From positions 25,170 to 89,169 of the forward strand of contig NZ_JAFBER010000012.1 in NCBI RefSeq assembly GCF_016908855.1: 64,000 nucleotides of DNA. Reading direction: 5' to 3'. This stretch comes from Scopulibacillus daqui (GTDB taxonomy: Bacteria; Bacillota; Bacilli; Bacillales; Sporolactobacillaceae). Positions 30,455 through 38,092 of the stretch are shown piece after piece. Within the stretch, counting starts at the first letter, position 1. Every line of letters starts with the position of its first letter. A model generated the notes under the pieces. The model was not told where the DNA came from, did no database searches, and saw only the letters and a program-made list of their open reading frames with translations. The position numbers were made by a program, and so were the translations under genes.

Positions 30455-30553
30455 TGTGGATAACTTTATTAACATATCCATAATTGTTGTTATTACTTTT
30501 TTATTGGTTATGAACAAGCTGCCCACAACTTATCCACTAAAAGCTGTGGATAT
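30455..30553 (+). promoter_or_regulatory. cluster of DnaA boxes upstream of sda
   Basis: Three boxes match TTATCCACA: TGTGGATAA at 30455-30463 (perfect, reverse), TTATCCACT at 30530-30538 (one mismatch) and TGTGGATAT at 30545-30553 (one mismatch). The last two are 6 bases apart and convergent. DnaA binds the sda promoter region in B. subtilis. Confidence 0.7.
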
Positions 30554-30615
30554 CAGAACGGTTGTTCTCAATTTTATTTCATGATAACATTTATTCAAGT
30601 GAAATGTCATTATTT

Positions 30616-30621
30616 TATAAT
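30616..30621 (+). promoter_or_regulatory. -10 box of sda
   Basis: A perfect TATAAT lies about 50 bases before the sda ATG, with a weak -35 (TTCAAG) upstream. It lies downstream of the DnaA boxes. Confidence 0.5.
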
Positions 30622-30670
30622 TGATGCTGCGTAAGAGTAAAGGGAGGTGTCAGCCTGTTCGGCTAATAGA

Positions 30671-30811
30671 ATGGAAAAGTTGTCCGATGATCTCCTTATT
30701 GAGTCTTATTTTAAAGCAAAAGAATTAGAATTAAGCAAAGAGTTTATTGATTTAATTGAAGAAGAAATTCACCGGCGATCCTTAGACGGAATGGTCAATC
30801 AATATAATTAA
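30671..30811 (+). CDS. sda: sporulation checkpoint inhibitor Sda
   Basis: The product is 46 aa and inhibits the sporulation kinase KinA when replication is perturbed. The sequence [21 protein letters not shown] closely matches B. subtilis Sda, with the conserved helical hairpin. The only upstream Shine-Dalgarno (GGGAGGTG) is 21 bases from the ATG, an unusually long gap containing a small AGCC/GGCT hairpin. DnaA boxes upstream suggest replication-linked control. Confidence 0.88.
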   Translation: MEKLSDDLLIESYFKAKELELSKEFIDLIEEEIHRRSLDGMVNQYN

Positions 30812-30846
30812 AGCATGTTCAAATACAACACAGGCATTTTTTATAG

Positions 30847-30880
30847 GACGAGCTGCATCAGTTCGTCTTTTTCTTTTGTT
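30847..30880 (+). terminator. terminator after sda
   Basis: GACGAGCTG pairs with CAGTTCGTC (one G-U) across a 3-base loop, followed by TTTTTCTTTTG. Confidence 0.8.
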
Positions 30881-30935
30881 TTATGGAAAAAATATTGTAG
30901 AATTAAGTTGAATCATTTAAAATGGAGGGCTGGTT

Positions 30936-31406
30936 GTGAAAAACGTCATCATACATAAAATACAAAAATATGTTATTACTGAAGATCAATTAAGAGGAGA
31001 ATGGAAAAAGTCAACAAAGCGCTCTGATATTGATGACTTGGAAGATGAACAACTCATGCTTTTAGCCAAGAAGATATTTCTTTCCGCTTCACACAGCGAG
31101 CTTGAAGAGCTTTCCATTGATTCGACGTGGAGAACAGCATTGGATGCTTCTGGAGAACTGATAGCTGAAGATGATTCCGACCCGGTCATGCATATTGAAC
31201 TCATTGATACTTCAAAGAATGACTCATCATCTCTTAGTGAAGTTTTCATTGATCGCATGCAGCGTGTCCATTGCAAAAAATGCGGATTTTCCTTTTACAT
31301 AGATGATTTAAAGGCGGATTTGGACAAGTTGTCATGTCCTAATGATGGCGGACCTGTGGAATCAGGAGAAATAACCATAAAATCAGTCAACCAGGATAAA
31401 AAATAA
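30936..31406 (+). CDS. hypothetical zinc-ribbon protein
   Basis: Not recognised. The product is 156 aa, acidic, with a GTG start behind GGAGGGC. The C-terminal third has CKKCGFSFYID and SCPNDGG, resembling part of a zinc ribbon with three Cys. The N-terminal part is helical and charged. It sits between sda and an ArsB/NhaD-type transporter, in its own transcription unit or with the transporter. Confidence 0.75.
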   Translation: MKNVIIHKIQKYVITEDQLRGEWKKSTKRSDIDDLEDEQLMLLAKKIFLSASHSELEELSIDSTWRTALDASGELIAEDDSDPVMHIELIDTSKNDSSSLSEVFIDRMQRVHCKKCGFSFYIDDLKADLDKLSCPNDGGPVESGEITIKSVNQDKK

Positions 31407-31465
31407 GATGCGCTTTGCTGCCCAATTTCACGTTTAACGTATAAACAAGGAGATGAACAACCTTT

Positions 31466-32773
31466 ATGCAGGTAACTGTCGCCGTTATCATTTTTCTATT
31501 AATATATGCGATTATTATTACAGAAAAAGTAAACCGGGCCGTTATTGCCCTTCTTGGTGCGGCTGTGATGATTATTTTCGGAATTGTTGATCTTCACACA
31601 GCCTTTACTAAGCACATTGAATGGGATACAATAACGCTGCTTATCGGAATGATGATACTTGTAGGAATAACAAATAAAACAGGCGTCTTTCAGTACGTTG
31701 CAGTTAAAGCCGCAAAAGCTGTTAAAGGCGAACCGGTCAAAATATTGATTGCTCTTTCCATACTAACTGCTGTCGGCTCCGCATTTTTGGACAATGTCAC
31801 CACTGTTCTGTTAGTTGTACCAGTCACTTTCTCTATTACCAGGATTTTAGGCGTTAAACCGTTTCCTTTCTTAATATCGGAAGTTTTATTTTCCAATATT
31901 GGCGGAACAGCGACGCTTATCGGCGACCCGCCTAATATTATGATAGGGTCGGCAAATAAGCATCTAACCTTTAATGTCTTTTTGCTTAATCTTGCGCCGG
32001 TTATTTTGATTATCGCTGCGGTTACACTTATTATTTTGTATTTTATATACCGAAAGCAATTAAATGTTTCAAATGAGAAAAAGCAGCAGCTGTTAAATCT
32101 GAATGAAAATGACTTTATCAAAGACCGCAAGCTTATGATTAAAGCATGTGTGATCTTACTTCTGACCGTCGTCGGATTTATTCTCCATTCCTTTATAAAT
32201 AGCCTTGAGCCCGCTACCGTAGCTATGACAGGGGCCAGTCTGCTATTGCTTATTGGTGTAAAGGAAAATCATATTGATGAAGCCTTTCAATCTGTCGAAT
32301 GGGTGACTATTTTCTTTTTTGGCGGCTTATTTGTATTAGTCGGCGGACTCGTAGATGTTGGCGTTGTTAAATATTTATCCTCCAAAGCACTTGATCTTAC
32401 AAACGGCAACCTCACTCTTACGGCGTTGTTAATTCTTTGGATTTCCGGTATTGCTTCAGGAACAATCGATAACATTCCTTATGTGGCTACCCTTATTCCA
32501 CTTATACAAGATATGGCTAAAGGGATGGGCTTTTCTGTTCATTCGCCGGAAATCAATGCTCTCTGGTGGGCATTGTCACTCGGGGCTTGCCTGGGCGGTA
32601 ATATGACCTTAATCGGCGCTTCAGCCAATGTTGTTGTTGCCGGCATCGCCGACAAAGAAGGCCATGGCTTTTCTTACATGGATTTCTTAAAAATAGGAGC
32701 ACCCCTTACATTCATTGCATTAATCATTTCAACCATTTATATTTACTTTAGATACTTGCTGCCAATATCATAA
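31466..32773 (+). CDS. ArsB/NhaD family ion transporter
   Basis: The product is 435 aa with about 11-12 membrane segments. The motifs FSNIGGTATLIGDPPNIMI and SGIASGTIDNIPYVATLIP are typical of the ArsB/NhaD/P-protein permeases, which move anions or exchange Na+/H+. The substrate cannot be decided from sequence. The RBS is AAGGAGATG. It ends with a strong terminator at 32778 and has no arsenic-resistance neighbours. Confidence 0.85.
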   Translation: MQVTVAVIIFLLIYAIIITEKVNRAVIALLGAAVMIIFGIVDLHTAFTKHIEWDTITLLIGMMILVGITNKTGVFQYVAVKAAKAVKGEPVKILIALSILTAVGSAFLDNVTTVLLVVPVTFSITRILGVKPFPFLISEVLFSNIGGTATLIGDPPNIMIGSANKHLTFNVFLLNLAPVILIIAAVTLIILYFIYRKQLNVSNEKKQQLLNLNENDFIKDRKLMIKACVILLLTVVGFILHSFINSLEPATVAMTGASLLLLIGVKENHIDEAFQSVEWVTIFFFGGLFVLVGGLVDVGVVKYLSSKALDLTNGNLTLTALLILWISGIASGTIDNIPYVATLIPLIQDMAKGMGFSVHSPEINALWWALSLGACLGGNMTLIGASANVVVAGIADKEGHGFSYMDFLKIGAPLTFIALIISTIYIYFRYLLPIS

Positions 32774-32777
32774 CTCA

Positions 32778-32804
32778 AACCCTGCCCATTCGGCAGGGTT
32801 TTTT
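32778..32804 (+). terminator. terminator after the ArsB/NhaD-type transporter
   Basis: AACCCTGCC pairs perfectly with GGCAGGGTT over a 5-base loop, followed by TTTT. Confidence 0.9.
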
Positions 32805-32844
32805 GCAGGTTATTTAGATTAAGCAATAAGCTGAATCTATTTTA

Positions 32845-32946
32845 TTAATAAACGTATGCAGCACCAACAATAATTAACAAGATGAACAAGACAACGATTA
32901 ACGCAAAGCCTGCGCCTAATCCGTAACCGCCAGCTCCGTAGCTCAT
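32845..32946 (-). CDS. YjcZ family sporulation membrane peptide
   Basis: The product is 33 aa. It starts MSYGAGGYGLGAGFALIVVL and continues into a single hydrophobic segment, a form typical of YjcZ/YnzH-type peptides that accumulate in sporulating cells. The ATG follows AAGGAGATGAGAG; a longer frame exists upstream without an RBS. Confidence 0.75.
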   Translation of the reverse strand: MSYGAGGYGLGAGFALIVVLFILLIIVGAAYVY

Positions 32947-33143
32947 TCTCTCATCTCCTTTTCCGTTAGTATCAGTTACATGATTAATATATGATACCGT
33001 TGAAAACTTGTTAGGGCGAATGCGGAAGTCCTTTGCTTTATCTTCATTTTGGGCATAAATAAACACCCCTGGATAATAAAGAAAATCTGTATCAGCATCA
33101 ATCTATAAGGTGCAAGCTGTCAGCAGTTTGAAAGCTTCGGCGA

Positions 33144-33427
33144 TTAAAAAGTTTCATTAAGGCTCTTTTTTCGATTCTTAAAACATAGCTTCTCGATATA
33201 TTTTCATCGGGTTCATTATTTGCGGCTATTAAGACCGAATCCGTCAATAAAAACTCCTTTTTCTCTATCATTGATAATATGCAAGTATTCGTATATATCT
33301 TTTTACCTATCATTGGGAATGTACAAGTATTCGTATATCTTCTTTTCTTCATATTTAAAGTAATTTCATCAATAACGTCTTTGTTTTATGACTTGAGGAA
33401 CATCTATCAATGAAATTTTTGCTGCCC
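33144..33427 (-). pseudogene. decayed copy of the 3' half of sigK
   Basis: About 284 bases match sigK codons ~140-226 (33986-34243), with substitutions, a deletion removing part of the helix-turn-helix region, and an internal tandem duplication of ~42 bases. Matching blocks include the [18 protein letters not shown] segment. Reading frame is lost in the middle. It is a relic, not a functional SpoIIIC; the origin (duplication or failed rearrangement) is open. Confidence 0.8.
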
Positions 33428-33544
33428 TTCACCTGTTATCTGTTTTAATGATTTAACTTAAAAAACTAGTGAAAGGAAAAAGCTCTATCCCCTATCAAGT
33501 CTTTAATCAAAAAATCTCTTGTTTTTCGTAATATGAAGTATAAA

Positions 33545-33676
33545 TTAACCATTATTTCTTGCGATGAGAAGATATGCCTTAAGGTGATCATCAGAGTGTT
33601 CCTCCTTCATCATATATTTCTCCTCCGCTTTTTGAGCTTGTTTGACTAATTCTTCTTCCTCATGCTTAAATTTCAA
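33545..33676 (-). CDS. candidate small protein (43 aa), unknown
   Basis: Starts at a TTG with GGAGG 7 bases upstream and encodes a charged, helix-prone peptide (KFKHEEEELVKQAQKAEEKY...). It is not recognised. It lies between the sigK relic and sigK. The good RBS is the main support. Confidence 0.45.
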   Translation of the reverse strand: MKFKHEEEELVKQAQKAEEKYMMKEEHSDDHLKAYLLIARNNG

Positions 33677-33754
33677 ATCAACGCCTCCGATAATAATTAT
33701 AAAAACTTAAATAATAATACCGATAGTTATCCATAGCTTCTTTTTACTCTTCAT

Positions 33755-33847
33755 TTATTCAACATCTTTTATTGACATTAAGTTAATTTTGCCATTTACT
33801 TTTGGTTTACCTGTTTCCTTATCAAAAAAGTAATAGGTCATCGTCAT
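33755..33847 (-). CDS. candidate small protein (30 aa), unknown
   Basis: The ATG has AGGAGT upstream, spaced about 9 bases. The peptide begins MTMTYYFFDKETGKPKVNGK. Its RBS lies inside an inverted repeat (33855-33877). It is not recognised. It lies between sigK and the 43-aa ORF. Confidence 0.4.
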   Translation of the reverse strand: MTMTYYFFDKETGKPKVNGKINLMSIKDVE

Positions 33848-33945
33848 AAAAAATGACTCCTATTCAATATAGGAATCATCTTCTGGCTGCTTAATCTCTT
33901 TTTTGTGTCCTTGACATAGGCGTCAGCTTAAATCATGCACTCTTT

Positions 33946-34662
33946 TTATCTAGATTTATTCTTATGGGGCTGTCTGTAAAACTCATTAAAAAGTTTCATT
34001 AAGGCTCTTTTTTCGATTCTTGAAACATAGCTTCTTGATATATTTAATTTTTTAGCTATTTCCCTTTGGGTTAATTCTTTGCGGTTATCAAGGCCAAATC
34101 TGGCAATGACAACTTCTTTTTCTCTATCATCGAGAATATGCAAGTATTCGTATACTTTCTTTTTCTCCATATTCAAAGTGATTTCATCAATAACGTCTTT
34201 GTTTTTTGACTTAAGAACATCTATCAATGAAATTTCATTGCCCTCTTTGTCCTGACCAATAGGATCATTCAAAGAAACATCTTTTCTAGTCTTTTTCAAT
34301 CCTCGTAAATGCATGAGTATTTCATTCTCAATACACCTGGCCGCGTATGTGGCAAGTTTGGTCCCTTTACCCGGTGAGTAGCTTTCAATGGCTTTAATCA
34401 GCCCAATGGTTCCGATCGAAATAAGATCTTCACTGTCCTCTTTTGTATTCTCGAATTTTTTTACAATATGGGCAACTAAACGGAGGTTGTGTTCGATAAG
34501 GCGATTGCGGGCTTCCTGGTTTCCCTGGGCCATAAGCTCAAGGCATTTTCGTTCTTCATCTTCCGGAAGCGGCTGCGGAAAAGCATTATTCTTAACATAT
34601 GATACAAAAATCCAAAATTCTTTAAATAAGTATGCTGCGCTCCCCACCAACAATGACAGCAT
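33946..34662 (-). CDS. sigK: RNA polymerase sigma factor SigK (late mother-cell)
   Basis: The product is 238 aa including the ~20-residue pro-sequence ([19 protein letters not shown], then [13 protein letters not shown]). Region 2 ([15 protein letters not shown]...[12 protein letters not shown]) and region 4 ending [21 protein letters not shown] are intact. The ATG follows AATGGAGGTGG. The gene is uninterrupted, so no skin element or spoIVCB/spoIIIC split is present here. SigK directs spore-coat gene expression after processing by SpoIVFB. Confidence 0.96.
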   Translation of the reverse strand: MLSLLVGSAAYLFKEFWIFVSYVKNNAFPQPLPEDEERKCLELMAQGNQEARNRLIEHNLRLVAHIVKKFENTKEDSEDLISIGTIGLIKAIESYSPGKGTKLATYAARCIENEILMHLRGLKKTRKDVSLNDPIGQDKEGNEISLIDVLKSKNKDVIDEITLNMEKKKVYEYLHILDDREKEVVIARFGLDNRKELTQREIAKKLNISRSYVSRIEKRALMKLFNEFYRQPHKNKSR

Positions 34663-34763
34663 TTTTCCACCTCCATTAGACTCACACCTATTTTTATTGT
34701 TATGTGAGCTAATGTTTTTTCGTGTCTGTCCGGTGGAAATTCTGCATTAGGGTAAGCTCTGTT

Positions 34764-35198
34764 TTAAAAATTAAAAGCTTTTTTGAGTTCGTGCTTATTT
34801 TCAATAATATCCGCTAAAGTATACTTATCAAGAACAGCTAAATATGCCTCTGTTGCTTCTTGCAAAATACTTTTCGCGCGGCAAACGGGGCTGATAATAC
34901 AGGCGCTTTTTTCCGGATCAAAGCATTCAACCATATAAAAATCGTCTTCTGTGTGCCGAACAACCCAGCCTAAATTAATCTCCTCCGGCGATTTAGCTAA
35001 ACGGATGCCGCCGCCCCTTCCCCTTAACGTATCGACCAACCCTAATTGTCCCAGCTGATGAACGACTTTCATTAAATGGTTTTTCGATATTTTATAGGCA
35101 TCAGCTATGTCTTTAATGCTGACTAGTTTATCCTTTGGCTGTGCTGCAAGCGAGATAAGAACACGAATCGAATAATCTGTGTAGCTTGTCAGTCTCAT
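34764..35198 (-). CDS. nsrR: Rrf2-family nitric-oxide sensing repressor NsrR
   Basis: The product is 144 aa. A winged helix (RLTSYTDYSIRVLISLA, recognition region SKNHLMKVVHQLGQLG) is followed by three cysteines (CFDPEKSACIISPVC), the likely iron-sulfur ligands. The similarity to E. coli NsrR is clear at the N-terminus and at the YTLADI tail. It is divergent from hmp, whose promoter contains a perfect palindromic box. Confidence 0.9.
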   Translation of the reverse strand: MRLTSYTDYSIRVLISLAAQPKDKLVSIKDIADAYKISKNHLMKVVHQLGQLGLVDTLRGRGGGIRLAKSPEEINLGWVVRHTEDDFYMVECFDPEKSACIISPVCRAKSILQEATEAYLAVLDKYTLADIIENKHELKKAFNF

Positions 35199-35385
35199 AT
35201 ATTTCCCTCGCTTTTAATGATAGCTTTAAGCCATTATAACCGATTTCTAAACCAATGACTATTACGATATTATCCAAAACGTACGGTAAAAGTATCGTTG
35301 AAGAACCTTTTTAAATAATCTCTTGCTTCCCTTTAATTCGAGAGTCTTCTTTGTGCCATTATTTATGTGTCAACGTTCTGTCACA

Positions 35386-35410
35386 AAAGATGTATTTAAA
35401 ATACATCTTT
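35386..35410. promoter_or_regulatory. NsrR operator at the hmp promoter
   Basis: A 25-base palindrome with perfect 12-base arms: AAAGATGTATTT, a central A, AAATACATCTTT. This fits the B. subtilis NsrR consensus. The TATAAT of hmp is at 35417-35422, so the box covers the expected -35 region and would block hmp transcription. Confidence 0.85.
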
Positions 35411-35452
35411 AAGGATTATAATGGAATTGCAAAGAACAAGGGGGAATATAAA

Positions 35453-36685
35453 ATGGATCAAAAAACCATTGATATCATCAAAGCAACCGTACCCGTTTTA
35501 GAAGAAAAAGGAAATGAAATAACAAAAGCTTTTTATAAACATCTGTTTAGCGAACATCCTGAACTTAATCATGTATTTAATCAAACCCATCAAAAAGAAG
35601 GAAAACAGCCAAGAGCATTGGCGAAACTGGTTTATCAAGCAGCGGCTCACATTGATCGGTTAGAAGAACTGTTGCCGGCTGTTAAAGTGGTTGCCCATAA
35701 ACACCGCAGTATTGGCATCAAACCCGAGCAATATCCTATCGTCGGCGAACATTTGCTTTGGGCCATCAAACATGTACTTGGCGATCAAGCCACAGACGAG
35801 ATTATGAAAGCATGGGAAACGGCTTACGGAGTCATCGCCGACGCCTTTATACAGTTAGAAAATGAATTGCGCGAAGACGTTAAAGAAAACAACGGCTGGA
35901 ATGATTATATGCCGTTTATCATTGACAAAAAGGTTAAAGAAAGCGATGTGATTACATCCTTTTATTTAAAACCAGCTAACGGCCAGGCGCTTCCTGAATA
36001 TCTTCCAGGCCAGTACATCAGTCTCAAGCTCAATATTCCTGGTGAGGCATACACACATATCCGCCAGTACAGCTTATCTGATGCACCTGGAAAAAACTAT
36101 TTCCGAATTAGTGTTAAACGTGAGGATGAAAAGGCCATGTACCCTGAAGGCGTCGTCAGCCATTATTTGCATGAATCAATGAAAGAAGGCGACCGAATGT
36201 TTGTCAGTGCGCCGGCCGGAGATTTCACCCTCGATATGTCATCTTATCAACCTTTAGTGTTCATAAGCGGCGGCGTCGGTCAAACACCATTAATGAGCAT
36301 GTTGAAAACTGTTATTGAAAAACAGCCTGAACGCCCTATCACATGGATACACGCCGCAAAAAACGGCAACTGCCATGCGTTCAAAGAAGAGGTTAAAAAA
36401 GCGGCAAAAAAACATAAAAATCTTAAAACATTTATTTGTTATAATGACCCTTCAAGCGATGACTTAGAAAAGAAAGATATTAAAAAAGTTGGTTACATTG
36501 ATGAACAATGGCTGTCGGAAATCATTGAATATAGACATGCTTCATATTATTTCTGCGGGCCTAAACCATTCATGGCAGCCATTTATAAAATCTTAAAGCA
36601 ATGGGAAATTAATGATACGGACATCCATTATGAATTTTTCGGCCCTCAAGATGAACTGCTTGAAGAGCAAGCTATAACAGTATAA
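35453..36685 (+). CDS. hmp: flavohemoglobin, nitric oxide dioxygenase
   Basis: Detoxifies NO to nitrate using O2 and NAD(P)H. The product is 410 aa: an N-terminal globin with the proximal-His region VVAHKHRSIGI, then FAD-binding RQYSLSDAPG and NAD-binding FISGGVGQTPLMSML. The start ATG (MDQKTI) follows AAGGGGGA; a longer frame has no RBS. It is divergent from nsrR. Confidence 0.96.
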   Translation: MDQKTIDIIKATVPVLEEKGNEITKAFYKHLFSEHPELNHVFNQTHQKEGKQPRALAKLVYQAAAHIDRLEELLPAVKVVAHKHRSIGIKPEQYPIVGEHLLWAIKHVLGDQATDEIMKAWETAYGVIADAFIQLENELREDVKENNGWNDYMPFIIDKKVKESDVITSFYLKPANGQALPEYLPGQYISLKLNIPGEAYTHIRQYSLSDAPGKNYFRISVKREDEKAMYPEGVVSHYLHESMKEGDRMFVSAPAGDFTLDMSSYQPLVFISGGVGQTPLMSMLKTVIEKQPERPITWIHAAKNGNCHAFKEEVKKAAKKHKNLKTFICYNDPSSDDLEKKDIKKVGYIDEQWLSEIIEYRHASYYFCGPKPFMAAIYKILKQWEINDTDIHYEFFGPQDELLEEQAITV

Positions 36686-36696
36686 TTATTATCGAA

Positions 36697-36730
36697 AAAA
36701 GTTGCCTGGGGTTTCCTTGGCAACTTTTAA
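36697..36730 (+). terminator. terminator after hmp
   Basis: AAAAGTTGCC pairs perfectly with GGCAACTTTT across a 12-base loop. Confidence 0.8.
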
Positions 36731-36936
36731 GTTTGGACTTTTGTGATATTGGGTATTAAGTAAAGCAAATGAATTTGAAAGCGGCAGATGTCCTCGGATC
36801 TTCAGAAAAAATTAAAGAGGGAAAATAATGCTTACAAAGTTGAAGAATTGCCATTATACATTCCAGCTATGATATGATTATATTGAATATTTTTTATTAA
36901 TAAAAAACTACATATTAAAAAAAGGAGAGATAGGCT

Positions 36937-37497
36937 ATGTATGATGTGGTTATCATTGGTGGAGGCCCTGCAGGTCAAAGCGCAGCGTTATTCACAAGCA
37001 AAGGCCAATTAAAGACATTGCTATTGGATAATGAGAAGGGATTAACCCAACGAGCTTTAATCCGGAATCATTATGGCGCCGATGATGTCCCCGGCGGTGA
37101 ACTTGTTGCGGTTGGACGCAAGCAGGCAGAGAAATTTGGAACTGAATTTAATAAAGCGAATGTTACGAACGTTATAAAAAAAGACGAAGGTTTTACCATT
37201 GAAACTGAAGAAGGGGATACCTATGAAGGTAAGCAAATTATTTTAGCAACCGGCGCCAATTCAAAACTTGCTGAAACAATCGGTTTAAATACTAAACCGA
37301 GCAGCGAGCCTTACGTTAAACATGTTGTTGATGTTGATGCCGCCGGCCGTACCAATATTGAAGGCATTTGGGCAGCCGGTACAGCTGCCGGAGTCAGTGT
37401 CCATACCATTATTACAAGCGGGGACGGCGCGAAAGTTGCTGTTAACTTATTAAGCGACCTTAAAGGTGAACGTTATGTCGATCATGATGCACTGTAA
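36937..37497 (+). CDS. single-domain FAD-binding oxidoreductase (TrxB-like)
   Basis: The product is 186 aa, about 60 percent of the thioredoxin reductase length. FAD motifs are intact: DVVIIGGGPAGQSAA at the N-terminus, ILATGANS near 104 and GIWAAGTAAG near 150. The NADPH-binding domain and redox-active CxxC of TrxB are absent, yet the ends match a complete FAD fold, so this looks like a real short family instead of a truncation. RBS AAAGGAGAG. Function unknown. Confidence 0.85.
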   Translation: MYDVVIIGGGPAGQSAALFTSKGQLKTLLLDNEKGLTQRALIRNHYGADDVPGGELVAVGRKQAEKFGTEFNKANVTNVIKKDEGFTIETEEGDTYEGKQIILATGANSKLAETIGLNTKPSSEPYVKHVVDVDAAGRTNIEGIWAAGTAAGVSVHTIITSGDGAKVAVNLLSDLKGERYVDHDAL

Positions 37498-37506
37498 TTA
37501 ATGATT

Positions 37507-37536
37507 AACCCTCTTGGTTTAATTGCCAAGAGGGTT
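37507..37536 (+). terminator. terminator after the FAD protein
   Basis: AACCCTCTTGG pairs perfectly with CCAAGAGGGTT across an 8-base loop, followed by TATG. Confidence 0.8.
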
Positions 37537-37550
37537 TATGATGCCATTAT

Positions 37551-37700
37551 TTATATATAGCGGATATATTCCAGCCTTTTATTTAAAAGTTCTTCATTAA
37601 TTTTTTTAATTCTTTTTTGATCTTCATATTCCTGATCAGTCATTCTTTTTCTTTTGATGCTCATAGTAAGCGTAATAGTAAAGAGGTTGATCTTTAGCAT
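37551..37700 (-). CDS. YrzI-like small protein
   Basis: The product is 49 aa. The N-terminus MLKINLFTITLTMSIKRKRM has the alternating hydrophobic then basic pattern of YrzI-type peptides, and the rest is charged and helical. The ATG follows GAGGGGAGGG. The family assignment is tentative. It lies downstream of two other tiny ORFs on the same strand. Confidence 0.6.
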   Translation of the reverse strand: MLKINLFTITLTMSIKRKRMTDQEYEDQKRIKKINEELLNKRLEYIRYI

Positions 37701-37732
37701 AAGCTTCCCTCCCCTCTTCTAAAAATAAGGTT

Positions 37733-37792
37733 TCATAAAAATCCCGTATTCTCCTCAAACCAAGCCGTCATATTTAGTAAAAATGCAGGCAT
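37733..37792 (-). CDS. candidate 19-aa peptide upstream of the YrzI-like gene
   Basis: ATG behind AAAGGAG (10 bases) opens a 19-codon frame (MPAFLLNMTAWFEENTGFL). Its stop is 32 bases before the YrzI-like ATG. It may be a leader peptide or a coincidence; nothing known matches. Confidence 0.35.
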   Translation of the reverse strand: MPAFLLNMTAWFEENTGFL

Positions 37793-37858
37793 AATTCTTC
37801 AACTCCTTTTTTACTAACAAACGATTCGTCCTTTTTTAATCAAAAGGAAAAAGGCATA

Positions 37859-37895
37859 AAAAGACCGCAGGCAGCTCGACCCGCGGCACGGTTAT
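37859..37895 (-). terminator. terminator after the 28-aa ORF
   Basis: On the minus strand CCGC-g-GG pairs with CC-t-GCGG and is followed by TCTTTTT. Confidence 0.55.
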
Positions 37896-37917
37896 CTCCT
37901 AAAGAAATAGGATGCGA

Positions 37918-38004
37918 TTATCGAAAAGTCCGTCTTAAGCTTAAGGCCGAGCATACATATTTATATTCAGTTACCGTTAATTCATATTGTCTCATCATTA
38001 ACAT
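37918..38004 (-). CDS. candidate 28-aa small protein with its own promoter
   Basis: The ATG follows AAAGGAGGTTGAGCAT. The peptide (MLMMRQYELTVTEYKYVCSA...) ends in a basic segment. It is not recognised. A consensus SigA promoter directly precedes it and a hairpin follows, so it behaves as a compact single-gene unit. Confidence 0.55.
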   Translation of the reverse strand: MLMMRQYELTVTEYKYVCSALSLRRTFR

Positions 38005-38036
38005 TATGCTCAACCTCCTTTTTTATTGATAATGTC

Positions 38037-38065
38037 ATTATATACGGATTCTTTAGAATTGTAAA
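38037..38065 (-). promoter_or_regulatory. SigA promoter of the 28-aa ORF
   Basis: On the minus strand TTTACA (38065-38060), a 17-base spacer and a perfect TATAAT (38042-38037) lie about 33 bases upstream of the ATG at 38004. Confidence 0.75.
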
Positions 38066-38092
38066 TAAAAAATCTTTTTTCCATCTTCACCT

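Noticed and set aside
33098..33352. 84-aa ORF near the sigK relic as a gene
   Set aside because: It is a chance frame through the decayed sigK copy: only its C-terminal RALMKLFN segment matches SigK, the rest is out of frame and it has no RBS.
36828..36869. 13-aa ORF upstream of the FAD protein
   Set aside because: Very short, weak RBS and no sign of a leader function.
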